25,877 nt of DNA, from positions 3,098 to 28,974 of the forward strand of contig JALHHX010000040.1 of NCBI GenBank assembly GCA_022837245.1, written 5' to 3'. This DNA comes from Lentisphaerota bacterium (lineage in GTDB: Bacteria > Verrucomicrobiota > Kiritimatiellia > RFP12 > UBA3636). Below the pieces are notes generated by a model. The model was given only the letters and a program-made list of their open reading frames with translations, made no database searches and was not told where the DNA came from. The position numbers and the translations under genes were made by a program. Positions within the stretch are counted from its first letter, which is position 1. Every line of letters begins with the position of its first letter. Positions 7,764 through 16,845 of the stretch are shown piece after piece.

Positions 7764-8621
7764 TCATTTGCCGGTCAAGACAGGCCCAACCGTTTCGATT
7801 TTTTTAAGCAGCGCGTCGCAGTTGGCTGCCACGCACGGGGTCCAATGCGTAAGCAACAGCCCTCCTCGCCCGACGCCGACGACCTCGCGTCGCCAATCAG
7901 CGCCTGCAGCCGGATCGGCTCCCGGCGCGATCCAAGTCTCAAACCCCTGAGACACAAGGCGCTTAAGGTCCTCTGGATGCAGTTCCCAGTAGTCCCAGTA
8001 CACTTGTATTATATCCTTGGGGATGCGGGACTCCGCGTAAAGCGACTTCTCCCTGTGGATCTGGGCGCGTTGACCATGCCACGCAGTATCGTTCCAGATC
8101 ATCGTGCGGAGACCGCGTTTGGCAAGCCCGTCGTGCAAAGTGTTGATTGCGGCAGCGTATTGGGTGTAGGATCGGTCATGGTCCTCGTCCATTCCGACGT
8201 GGAAAATTCTTGGCCGGAACATCTCAATTAGCTCGTCGATGACCTCGAAGCCTAGTTTCCAATACTCCTCCGAATCGAACAATTCGTTATGCGGGCGGAA
8301 CCAATGGTTGTGCCGGTGGTGCGCGCTTTGCGAAAAATTTTGTTTTGGCGCCACTTCGAGACCACGGGAGCGTGCATATTCAAGGAAATCCATGACTTCC
8401 TTTTTGGGGATGGAATAATGGCGCGCCAGCTCTGGATGCGATTCGTACACAAGGCCGTCACTGCAGCCCAGGATCAGGATGTTAAAGCCGACTGCTGCAA
8501 GCGCGTCTACCACGGCCCGGCCGACCTCGGGTTCGAATGGCGTTTCAACATCCTTGAGTTTGTTCCAGCCCGGATCGTAGTGGGTTAGGTGCAGCAAGTA
8601 TCCAGTCTTTGGTTGGTACAT
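7764..8621 (-). CDS. GH20-like TIM-barrel protein without the usual N-domain
   Basis: This 285-aa protein is a compact TIM-barrel resembling the catalytic domain of GH20 beta-hexosaminidases. It has LHLTHYDPGWN at the first strand, AVGFNILILG, and HVGMDED at residues 141-147, matching the GH20 pattern H-x-G-x-D-E with D145/E146 as the likely catalytic pair. It lacks both the N-terminal alpha/beta domain found in the GH20 at 10860-12371 and a signal peptide, so it is shorter than most GH20 enzymes and cytoplasmic. ATG 8621 follows AGGAAACGTT and lies 8 bp after the preceding stop, fitting tight operon structure. It may be a divergent exo-glycosidase acting on imported oligosaccharides. The family assignment is by motif only. 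Confidence 0.7.
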   Translation of the reverse strand: MYQPKTGYLLHLTHYDPGWNKLKDVETPFEPEVGRAVVDALAAVGFNILILGCSDGLVYESHPELARHYSIPKKEVMDFLEYARSRGLEVAPKQNFSQSAHHRHNHWFRPHNELFDSEEYWKLGFEVIDELIEMFRPRIFHVGMDEDHDRSYTQYAAAINTLHDGLAKRGLRTMIWNDTAWHGQRAQIHREKSLYAESRIPKDIIQVYWDYWELHPEDLKRLVSQGFETWIAPGADPAAGADWRREVVGVGRGGLLLTHWTPCVAANCDALLKKIETVGPVLTGK

Positions 8622-8629
8622 AACGTTTC

Positions 8630-10808
8630 CTATTTGGCAGCCGTCTCCGGCATGCCCCCGCTGTAAATCATGACGGGGCGGATAATGCCGCCGAGCATAA
8701 GCTCGGATATGCGGCGGTGGTGGAGTTTCACGGTCAGCACGTATTCCGTGTTCGGCTTGAGCCGAGATCCGAGGTCTATGTCGAGCGGCTGCCGCGAGCG
8801 GATGTCGATAGCAGCCGGCGTAACGGGTTCACCGTCCAGCCAAACTTTGACCGCGTTGCCATCCGGCTCCATGAACCACAGCGTCATCGGACCTCCCGCG
8901 AGCTTTTTTGGCGTGCGGAATTTGGTCTGATACCACATCCAAGTGAGCTGTTCGGGAATCCCCTGGGAATCGAGCGTATCAGTATACGTCCTGACCTGGC
9001 GCCAGCCTTCATCTCCGGCAGCAATCGTTTTTTTGAACCAGCCAGCGGCCTCGCCGGAGTCTTCGGGATCGTAACGGAACATCCACTCGTCGGGCAGTTG
9101 CAGCACGATATTGCGGCCGCCGGTCATGCGCGCGAGGCCAGCCGACTGGCCTCCGTCCAGGAAGCGCGGAGCGTACCCGAGCTTGTATTCGCCGATGCCG
9201 TGGTAGCCGGCGGCGTGAACGGCGTCCATGTTGGCAATCAGGGCGTCGTAGCTCTTCTGCGCGGCGTCGAAATCGCAGCGGTTGACTGCCTCGCGCCATG
9301 CGATGTAGTGTTTGGCGTTGTCTAGGCCATACTGGAACATCTCCACGCGCTTGATCAGCATCGCGTCTTTCCCGGCCGCTTTTCGGGCGGCGGCAAGATC
9401 GCTCTGGCAGGCTTTCAGGCTTTGAGCAACTCGGGAGTCCAGAATGCGTGGACTCCATGGTAGCTGCCTGAGTGGACCGGCGTAGTTTTGTACGCCTCGT
9501 CGATGCGCTCCCAGTATGCCTTGAAATGGGGGCCTGCGGGACCGCCGAATTTGGAGTAGAAGTCGTCCATAGTGGCGTCGACGTCGAGATCAGCGTCCCA
9601 CATCATGCGCGCGACTAGCCACGTGTGGGGACCGTAGATGTGGGGAGTGTACATGCACTCTACGTTGATTCCTATGCAGCCCTGCTCCTTGAGCCATGGG
9701 ATATCGTCTTTCCAAACGGAGATTTTCGACATGGGAACGGTGCATTCGGCCAAGTTGTAGTTGTATTCGCGCCACACCATATGCTTCTCGACGCCGCCCC
9801 AGCCCTTGATCATTCGGCGGCAACGTTGGCGCGGCTCGCATATTTCGCTGGAGAGGCTGTGCACGCGGCAGAATCGGATCGGCGCGATCGAGACGCAGAG
9901 GTTGTCGAGACCGCCCTTGACATTCTCAGGTGGCAGCGTGTAGTCGGCGTACGCATAGTGGCAGAGTATCGCTTCGGGATTGACCTTGGCGGCCTCGCTC
10001 CCTATGTAGTTGTAGAACTCCTGGTAGCGATCCGACATCACGACGGTCCCTGAGCTGGGTTCTATGTAGTCTGGAATGTCAAGCTTGGCACAGCGCTCGC
10101 ATTTGCAGTAGGCAACCCCGTCGGGAGGCGAAATTGAGGTCGACATCGCCCCTTTTCCCTTGATGCGTGCGACCACGTCTGCCAGGTAGTCGGCGCGGGC
10201 CTGGGGATCAGTTGTGCAAAACCATTTCGGCCAGTTGTGCCCGGAATTGATGGCTATCCCACCCAATCTGTTGTGCTCACGCCAGGCACCCCCGAACCAG
10301 TTTGGCCCCCATAGGGAGCGGCTGATGAAATCGGGCTTCTCCGAGATGTCGGGCTCGCCAACGTCAATAGTCTTCATCGCGGGTATCACAGTGCCGACGC
10401 TGTTGTCGAAGAACCACCGGCATCCGAGGCTCTCAAGCAGGTGGGATGTTGCGAAAAACGTCGATGACGGCGTCTCGCCTGCCAAAAGCAGGAGGTTGCC
10501 CTTCGTATGGATACGGTAGCCGTCGCCCGATTGCGTCTGTGGGGGCGCTTTCATCCCCATCTGCTTCGCGAGCTCGCCGACGACGACCGCAGTTGTCCCA
10601 GCGTCCGGTTTGCCGTCCTTTTCAATCGTCTTCAGCGCCATTTCGGCGCCGCTCATCTGCTTGATGACCGACGCAAGACTCCCACGGCATACCAGATCGC
10701 GGCCTGCGGCACGCCGTCTTTAACCAAAACCACGGCCCGGCTTTCAATAACGCCCGAGAACAGCAGTATCCCCGCCATTGTCCATGTCCACGATTTAACG
10801 TATTTCAT
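8630..10808 (-). pseudogene. DUF4838 protein gene broken by two frameshifts
   Basis: This is a paralogue of the protein at 84-2441. ATG 10808 follows GAGGAG and begins a signal peptide (about 25 residues) in one frame. The frame shifts near 10680-10684: adding one G to GTGGGAG would join ...YAVG to SLASVIKQMSGAE. The main DUF4838 core then runs to a TGA at 9415, and the C-terminal part continues in a third frame. There the minus strand reads CTCAAAGCCTGAAAGCCTG, a near-tandem 8-mer; one missing C restores LLKALKACQSDL. Repairing both gives 726 aa, close to the 785 aa of the intact copy. Motifs SISPPDG, YCKCERC, YAYADYTLPP and LPDEW align with that copy. Both lesions are single-base losses in short homopolymers, so either a decaying gene or sequencing errors would explain them. 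It is the second gene of the GH20 operon. Confidence 0.8.
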
Positions 10809-10859
10809 TTGCACTCCTCAGTTGTCTGTTGTTAGCGGATTTTGAACGAATTTTAAAAA

Positions 10860-12371
10860 TCATTCCGGTAAAGGTATATGGATATCAAGTGACGAGAGAC
10901 GCGGCGCATGGGCGCGCAGACGCCCGGCGAAATCCGCCCAGTCGCAGTTGCCTCGCCCGGACCACACCACCTCGGCAGCGGCGCAGGCGCGCGGGTAGAC
11001 GAGACGGTCGATCTGCTCCTCGGTCGGATGGTTGTCGGACCACAGCTGCGCCTGGGCGCCAAGAATCTTGTCAGCCTGTTCGGCAGTAAGCTCAGCCGGC
11101 ACTGGTTCGAAAGAATACACCTTTTCGACCGGCGTTGTGGTTTCAGAATAGTCGAAGTACAAGTGGCTTGCAGAAGCCACTACCACGTCGTGCCCGGCCT
11201 TCGCCGCGGGTGCCGTAAGCGACACCTTCGGACGCCATGCCATTATTGCAGTGGAGGTCTTTACGCCGTTCTCGAATAGCTCGTCCCAACCAATCATTCG
11301 ACGACCGCGTCCGGCGAGGAACCGCTCTATGCGGAGCAGAAAACTGCGCCGGAGTTCTTCGACGTCCTTGAGCCCTTGAGCCTTAATCGCCTCCTGACAG
11401 ACTGGACATGTCTCCCAGTGCGTGGAAGGACATTCGTCGCCGCCAATGTGTATGAGCTCTGAAGGGAAAATTGCCATCACCTGGGTCAGAACCTCCTCTA
11501 TGAAAGCTATCGCCTTTTCGCCTCCAATGCAATACTCCCACCGCTCGAAATCATGCCACTCGTACATCGGCACCGGGCAGTCGAATTCTGGATAGGCCAA
11601 GAGCACCGGCTGTGAATGGCCGGGCATGTCGATCTCGGGCAAGACCGTGATGTGCCGCTCAGCGGCGTAGGCAACGACAGCGCGCGCCTCATCCTGCGTG
11701 TAAAACCCGTGTTTCACAGGACGCGGCGGATTGCCCTTCTCTCGTTTGCCAAGGTGCGCAGGGTTCTGAAGCTCTGGATATCCGTGTATCTCCAGCGGGA
11801 AAGTTCCTAGGTCGCAGATATGCCAGTGCAGGACGTTGAACTTGTGCATCGCCATCAGATCAATGAACCGGAAGATGTACGAAAGCCGCTGGAAATCATG
11901 TCCGGTGTCGAGCATAAGACCGCGCCACGCGAAACGAGGGTAGTCTGTGATCTCCGCGCAAGGGACGCCCCACTCTACGCCAGACTGAAGCTTTTGCGAG
12001 AAAATCTCAGGTGGCAACATCTGGCGCAGCGTCTGGACAGCGTAAAAAAGCCCTGCCTGCGTAGGCGCTGCAAGCGTCACACGATCATTGGCAACCACAA
12101 GCCTGTAGCCTTCGTCACCGAGTTCCTTTAGCGAGGGGTCGAGTGCGAAAAAGACGGAATCCCGGCCTTTCGGCAACGACGCCGTGACCTTGAGGATAAA
12201 ACCGGCAGCAGGTCTGAACGTGTCAGCCAACGCCGCCGCAGCTGCCGAAGTGCATTCATTGGCGACAAGAACCGTATCCGAATCGAATAAAAAACTCCCC
12301 TCCCCGCGCACGAGAGACACCGGTTTTGGGATTATACATATTTCAGACTTGTTTCCCGATTTTGATTTCAT
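10860..12371 (-). CDS. GH20 beta-N-acetylhexosaminidase, cytoplasmic
   Basis: This 503-aa protein is a complete GH20 enzyme, a family that removes terminal GlcNAc or GalNAc by substrate-assisted catalysis. The N-terminal GH20b domain (about residues 10-140: IIPKPVSLV..., EGYRLVV, AGLFYAVQTLRQML) is followed by the catalytic barrel (YPRFAWRGLMLDTGHDF, HKFNVLHWHICD, LPEIDMPGHS). The catalytic HIGGDE has D312/E313. The usual D-x-Q-G-W/F after the HW segment reads CDLGTFPLEI here, a small divergence near the active site. There is no signal peptide, so it probably acts on imported oligosaccharides. ATG 12371 follows GGAG. It is the first gene of a five-gene operon with a strong TATAAT promoter and direct-repeat operator just upstream. 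Confidence 0.92.
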   Translation of the reverse strand: MKSKSGNKSEICIIPKPVSLVRGEGSFLFDSDTVLVANECTSAAAAALADTFRPAAGFILKVTASLPKGRDSVFFALDPSLKELGDEGYRLVVANDRVTLAAPTQAGLFYAVQTLRQMLPPEIFSQKLQSGVEWGVPCAEITDYPRFAWRGLMLDTGHDFQRLSYIFRFIDLMAMHKFNVLHWHICDLGTFPLEIHGYPELQNPAHLGKREKGNPPRPVKHGFYTQDEARAVVAYAAERHITVLPEIDMPGHSQPVLLAYPEFDCPVPMYEWHDFERWEYCIGGEKAIAFIEEVLTQVMAIFPSELIHIGGDECPSTHWETCPVCQEAIKAQGLKDVEELRRSFLLRIERFLAGRGRRMIGWDELFENGVKTSTAIMAWRPKVSLTAPAAKAGHDVVVASASHLYFDYSETTTPVEKVYSFEPVPAELTAEQADKILGAQAQLWSDNHPTEEQIDRLVYPRACAAAEVVWSGRGNCDWADFAGRLRAHAPRLSSLDIHIPLPE

Positions 12372-12404
12372 AATGCAACTCCAAATTCCCTTTCGTTAAG
12401 CGCA

Positions 12405-12433
12405 ATTATACACCAATTGACCGGATAAACCTT
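12405..12433 (-). promoter_or_regulatory. Promoter of the GH20 operon
   Basis: On the minus strand TATAAT (plus-strand 12405-12410) lies 17 bp downstream of AAGGTT (12428-12433). The poor -35 overlaps operator half-site 2, as in an activator-dependent promoter. Transcription should begin near 12398, about 27 nt before the GH20 start codon. The TATAATT-TGCG context is shared with the promoter at 2526. Confidence 0.62.
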
Positions 12434-12468
12434 CCTGCATTTCGTCCCAAAACCTCCTGTTTCTTAAG
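12433..12468 (-). promoter_or_regulatory. Direct-repeat operator, copy 2
   Basis: Half-site 1 on the minus strand is CTTAAGAAACAGGA (12455-12468); half-site 2 is ATGCAGGA (12433-12440), 22 bp downstream. The distance to TATAAT is 22 nt, identical to copy 1. The element sits 14 bp past the stop codon of the upstream propeller gene, so the GH20 operon has its own control even though the two units lie head to tail. Confidence 0.6.
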
Positions 12469-12482
12469 GTTTGCCACGAGCT

Positions 12483-14018
12483 TCATGTGAGTCCGCGCGC
12501 GCGGCGACTGACAACTTGACCCCTTGCCCCTTCTCCCACGAATTCACATGCGTAAAGCCGCGCGTTCGCCCCGATGAAACGCAACCGCACTTCGCCAGAA
12601 CTCGTACTGGGGATGTCCGCACTTCCGTTCCAAGTGACGGTGCGATGCAAGTCGTTGTAGAACAACCAGTCGGCGTCGGCTTCCGTGTAGCCGGGAATGG
12701 GGGCTCCGCCCAAATCGCGTAGTTCGACTTTGAGACGCCCGCCGGCGCCTGCGTCGAGGTTGACAGTCAGGCGCTCGCCAGATACTTTGACGGGAGTCGT
12801 CAGGAGTTCACCCCCTCCCGGACGCGCCTCTTGGCAGGCGAACCCGTCCCGCCGCATGCGAACTCGTCCGATGGCACCGCCGCGAGGCGGAGGCGGGAGC
12901 TTGCCGTGGAGCCAGTTGCAGCCACGGTAGTAAAGCCACATTTCATCGCCACGGCAAACAGCCCCTGTTGCCATGTAGACCGACCCGGAATCGAAGAGCC
13001 CTTCAGTTCCCGGCGTCAACAACGGCTGTATCCAACGGCTGTAGTTGACGCCATCGCGGCTGGTGGCTAGGTGGACTTGAAGGGCGTCTTGTTCGTGATA
13101 GAAATTGCTCGAGAGCATCACGTACACATCGTCGGTGCCGGGGTGGATCATGGCAGCGGAATTGTAGTAGTCCAAACCGGTTGCCCGGGGACGCCGCTGA
13201 CGCGGCGATGGCTCGGATATCTTTTCAGGCCTGGGGAAATTGAAGAAATCGTCGCTTTCGCTACGACCGATTGTCCTGTAGTGTTCGGCGCCGCGTTTGA
13301 CGGGACATGTTCCCCTGTCACGGAAATCGAGGTTTTGATTCATGCGGACGAAGGCCACGTACTTGCCTATTTGTTTGTCATAATAAGCAACGTTGGTTGT
13401 GTCGGTGTACCACTCCATGATCGGATCCGGGCAGGTAGTCCAGTTGAGGCCGTCCGGGGAATAAGATCCGTAGATCCCGTAGAAAATCTCGCGCGTTGGC
13501 GAACTCCAAGGCACGCGATGCGGCAACCTCGGGCCGTAGCCGTGGATCATCTTATAACGGCGTTCGGGAATATCGACGGGATCGATGAACACGGTGGCGC
13601 CCATGCGCCCGGGCAGGAGCATGTTGGTGGCTTTCCCGCCGTCGTATTCGACCAGGCTGGCTGGCGATTTGTCCCAGTTCACACCGTCCTCTGAAACGGC
13701 GTGGCACAGCATGGCCTCTCCCTCATGCATCAGGTCATTGCGGGTCTTCTCATCGAGCGCCGCGAGTTCGGCCTCGGTTGGCATCGTGTCACGTGACCAG
13801 TTGCGCGGCCGGTTAGCGATGCAGTACCACATCCGAAGCCGGCCGTTGTCGTCGATGACCGTGCAGTTGCTATCACCGATGATGCCGCCGGCCTCCCAGG
13901 GCTGGTCGGGTATCAGCACCGGCTTTTCATAGCGACAGACATCGCCAAGCTTGAGGCTAACCCCCTTTTTCCGCTCGACGTGATAATCATCGAGAAAAAG
14001 CAATTTCTTGTTACTCAT
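12483..14018 (-). CDS. Five-bladed beta-propeller glycosidase-like protein
   Basis: This 511-aa protein has the repeat pattern of GH32/43/68/117/130-type propellers: LFLDDYHVE, then PVLIPDQPWE, RMWYCIANRP, AVSEDGVNWDKSP, GSYSPDGLNWTTCPDP and ATSRDGVNYSRW, each a blade-like S.DG..W motif. About residues 400-511 look like an added beta-sandwich (LTVNLDAGAGGRLKVELRD, WNGSADIP). No signal peptide is visible. ATG 14018 follows GAGG, which is contained in the last codons of the upstream glycine-rich gene, only 7 bp away, so the two are co-transcribed. Propellers of this uncharacterised type are common in planctomycete and Lentisphaera glycan clusters. The catalytic residues and substrate cannot be assigned. 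Confidence 0.7.
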   Translation of the reverse strand: MSNKKLLFLDDYHVERKKGVSLKLGDVCRYEKPVLIPDQPWEAGGIIGDSNCTVIDDNGRLRMWYCIANRPRNWSRDTMPTEAELAALDEKTRNDLMHEGEAMLCHAVSEDGVNWDKSPASLVEYDGGKATNMLLPGRMGATVFIDPVDIPERRYKMIHGYGPRLPHRVPWSSPTREIFYGIYGSYSPDGLNWTTCPDPIMEWYTDTTNVAYYDKQIGKYVAFVRMNQNLDFRDRGTCPVKRGAEHYRTIGRSESDDFFNFPRPEKISEPSPRQRRPRATGLDYYNSAAMIHPGTDDVYVMLSSNFYHEQDALQVHLATSRDGVNYSRWIQPLLTPGTEGLFDSGSVYMATGAVCRGDEMWLYYRGCNWLHGKLPPPPRGGAIGRVRMRRDGFACQEARPGGGELLTTPVKVSGERLTVNLDAGAGGRLKVELRDLGGAPIPGYTEADADWLFYNDLHRTVTWNGSADIPSTSSGEVRLRFIGANARLYACEFVGEGARGQVVSRRARGLT

Positions 14019-14025
14019 ACCAGTT

Positions 14026-16275
14026 TTACCTCACGATTATCACCGTGCCGCCTTTCCAGATGATTTCACCTCCGTCATAGACGACCCGGGACTCGTCGCC
14101 CCAATCGGGATGATAATAGGCGTCGAGCCAGAGAGTGTGTCCGTTGAGGCGAAGTTTTACGTCATCACGCATGAGATACAAGTCTTTCATGCGCAGATCG
14201 CTGCTCAGCCCTATGACGCAGTTGGTCAGACCGCAGAGCGTCACGCCCAGAAGTTCGCCGGCGGGCGCCTCGTACTGCGCCGGGATCTCGGTATACACGG
14301 TGTCCCAGTTGTTGGTGTAGTTGTGCGGATAGGTTGAAACTACGAGGTCGCCGCCGCCATCGCCTTGAGTCGCCGTCTGCCGATAAATGGTTCCCGCCGC
14401 GCCGTAGGTGCGTGTTGACCAGTAATCCTCGCCACCGTAGGCTTTCATGACGACGCTGCCAAACGAATCGGATTTCTTGAGCATCACGGATATTCGACCG
14501 CCACCGCCGCCATTGCCGCGGCTACGGCCTCCCGTTGCGTCCAGGACACCGTTGCCTGCGATCCCACCTGTCGTCAGCCAGATCGAACCGCCAGAACCGT
14601 TGCTCTCGTTGCCGTCAATCTGCTGCGCTTTGGCCGTGATCTCACCTTGGAGCGTTGTTGTGCCGCCGACATTGAGTTTGATGGCGCCCCCGCCGTAGTA
14701 GGTGGCGTGAGATCCCGGCTGAACAGGTCTGAGAACCGATCCGTAAGTACCGCTGAGGGTGGCGGGGGACGTGGCCCAATGGCCCCGACCACCATGGCTT
14801 GCGGCGTTGTAGCGGGTCGTGTTGCGGTACGGGCTGTTGAAACCTGACTGGTCGGCGGAAATCCGGCCGCCTGCTGCAACCGTCAGATTGTCGGCTATTG
14901 TCAGGTCAATCTTCCAATCATTCTTTTGGACGTTGCGGGAATGCGAGATTTTGCCGCCATCGGAAACGGTCAGGCTGCCGGGCAATTGCGCTGGCGTGTC
15001 CATCATCAGACAGTAACCATCGACGACGAGGTTCCCCGGAAACACCACGCCGTTTGTCGACTGAACGTTGAGAAAAGCGTCATCTGTCGAGGAGCCCAGG
15101 ATTCACCCAGTGGAGAAGTTTGTCATGATGGTATCGCTATTGATGGCAAGGACGCCCATGCCGCTGATGACGATCTCCGCGAAATCGTCGAGATTGACGG
15201 GACCCTCTCTGAACTGCCCGGCGAGTGGCATCAATGTATAGCCCCTATTACTCGGAAGCGGGGTGTAACCAGCATTGGCGACGATGAGGCGTCCGCGCCC
15301 CGGCTTGTGCGCCGCAGTCTCGACATAGATAGTCCCCGCACCGCTTCCGCATGGTGTTCCCGACACAGTGGCCGTTCCGCCCGTCGCCTTCAGGAGAACA
15401 TCGCCAGTGGAAATTCCCTCGCCGAGAACAACCGCGATGCGTCCGCCACCGCCCGCTCCTCCATAGCTGCCATTCAGTCCAGAAACGTCGAGCGTACCGC
15501 CACCTGACACCGTCGCTGCCGTCAACCATATCGACCCGCCGGCAGCCCCCGCACAAGACGCATTGCCCACGCCAGGCACCCCGACGGATCTGATCATACC
15601 GTCCACTTGCGCCGTACCGCCGACATGAATCACCACGGTGCCGCCGCCCGGTTCCCCGGCTCCGCTACCGTGGTTCGTCGGACTAGTGATTGAACCATAG
15701 GTGAGTTGCTTGGCGCTACCATTAGCCGCGCTGCCACCGACACCACCATGCGTGGCACCTGGATCATAGATGGCGCTGCCGCTCTTCCCGGGTCCCCTCC
15801 CCGCCGCATACCCTTTGCCGCTGACGTCGATTGCGGCATTCTGCCCGAGTGTGAAATCGCCGTTAACGGTCATAAAGAGGCGTTCCTTCTCGATTGAATC
15901 CCCAGTGTTGGCGGGATGGGTTATCACGCCGCCCTCGACAAGGCAGTCGCCCGTGATCACCAGATTCGTGAAGACGCCCTGGCCGGGATATTTCGTCTCG
16001 ATCGTCACCGTGCCGGTATAACCGCCTGTCTGCACCCAGCCGGCCAAGGCGTTCGTCACGGCCCAGGTCATGTTCGAGGTTGACGTCGGACCCAGAAGCA
16101 CCGTCTCACCTGCGGTCGGCGCATGCAGTAGGCTCCAGTTGAGGGCATTAGTCGCGCTGGCGTCTGGACCTGCGCAAACCCATTCATTAGTGACGCCCGC
16201 ATGTAACGTCGCTACTAGAAACAAGAGAAACATCCCGCAGATTGTTGACTTTGCGTGGTTCAATTTGCTTTTCAT
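14026..16275 (-). pseudogene. Secreted glycine-rich repeat protein with in-frame TGA
   Basis: One 749-codon frame is interrupted by a TGA at codon 391 (plus-strand 15103-15105). Reading across gives ...DTIMTNFSTG-stop-ILGSSTDDAFLNVQ..., and the same frame stays open to TAA at 14026 with no other stop. Residues 1-26 form a signal peptide (cut after LHA). Two glycine-rich modules follow, each with the order GGGxV(I/K), GGSIWLT, and GGGGRI(A/S)V, related to the three modules of the 1126-aa protein at 22314. The C-terminus is GGTVIIVR. A Trp codon changed to TGA is the simplest explanation. Other genes here use TGA as a normal stop, so recoding is unlikely. Downstream restart could occur at GTG 15048. 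It is the first gene of the unit that includes the propeller gene. Confidence 0.75.
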
Positions 16276-16405
16276 GCTCTTCTCCTTATGTCATATTTTC
16301 TATCGAAGATGGTGACTGTGGCAATGCGAAGCGCGGGGTTCGCGGAGGTTTTTGCTGGTCTTCAAGACAAATCGGAACGCGACCCAACTCTCCCCTATGT
16401 CCCTC

Positions 16406-16434
16406 ATTATAGAGCAAGTCAATAGAAAACGCAC
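16406..16434 (-). promoter_or_regulatory. Promoter of the glycine-rich/propeller unit
   Basis: On the minus strand a TATAAT (plus-strand 16406-16411) lies 17 bp downstream of GTGCGT (16429-16434). A TTGACT is also present but only 5 bp from TATAAT, too close to serve as its -35. The predicted leader is about 120 nt. The start codon ATG 16275 follows AAGGAG. Confidence 0.5.
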
Positions 16435-16465
16435 CCTTTCGAGCAAGATTCTCCCATTTCTTCAG
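16430..16465 (-). promoter_or_regulatory. Direct-repeat operator, copy 3
   Basis: Half-site 1 on the minus strand is CTGAAGAAATGGGA (16452-16465), one change from the consensus at the third base. Half-site 2, at the same 22-bp offset, is degenerate (AGGGTGCG, 16430-16437), though GAAA precedes it as in copies 1 and 2. The distance to TATAAT is 18 nt rather than 22. Confidence 0.5.
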
Positions 16466-16830
16466 GTTTTTTTTCAAGAAGGCATACCTTGGCGGAACAC
16501 GGCTCAAGGGCGAACCCCTCACAGGTACACGCCGTCATGCCAAAGTTTGCCACCTCCCTATAATCGCCATCTGTCGTTTGGTAGTCTCCCGAATGATGAG
16601 ACGCAAGTGAGTAGCACAGCATAGCCAGCGCGAGGTCGCGCAGCTCGCCGCGTGGCTTGCCGATGCGTTTCTCATCGAGTTCGGGGGCTGTTGTTCATAT
16701 CCATATCATCTTTCTCTTAACCTTAATCTCCGCGCTACGCTGACGTGATCGGACTGAGCAGACCGATCTTGCCCTCTGCCACAGAACTTGGAAGATTAAG
16801 GCCTCCATCCCATACCCTACACCCTGAAAA

Positions 16831-16845
16831 GGCTAGCCCTTAGCC
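16831..16845 (-). terminator. Candidate terminator at the end of unit B
   Basis: On the minus strand GGCTAAGGGCTAGCC forms a GGCTA/TAGCC stem with a 5-nt loop followed by TTTTC. It overlaps the TAA stop of the last gene of unit B. The GGCTAAGG arm is shared with the hairpin after the DUF4838 gene at 34-49. Confidence 0.45.

Larger units (their letters stand above)
16276..16839. other. Intergenic region between units B and C
   Basis: This 564-bp gap holds the promoter and operator of the unit C (16406-16465) in its left part and the terminator of unit B at its right edge. Between about 16470 and 16700 a minus-strand frame reads PELDEKRIGKPRGELRDLAL and on into a Cys-containing stretch. It has no start with a ribosome binding site and no family I recognise; it could be the tail of a decayed gene. 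I see no RNA gene. Confidence 0.5.

Noticed and set aside
14026..15048. Separate 340-aa gene starting at GTG 15048
   Set aside because: It continues the same frame as the upstream 390-codon part after a single TGA and has no ribosome binding site or signal peptide of its own; it is better read as the second half of one interrupted gene.
15103..15105. TGA read as an amino acid (genetic code change or selenocysteine)
   Set aside because: Several neighbouring genes end naturally with TGA, and no selenocysteine-type context was seen. A point mutation or base error is simpler.
16419..16690. A minus-strand frame with PELDEKRIGKPRGELRDLAL
   Set aside because: No start with a ribosome binding site, no recognised family, and it runs into the operator of the next unit. 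At most a gene remnant; not annotated as a gene.
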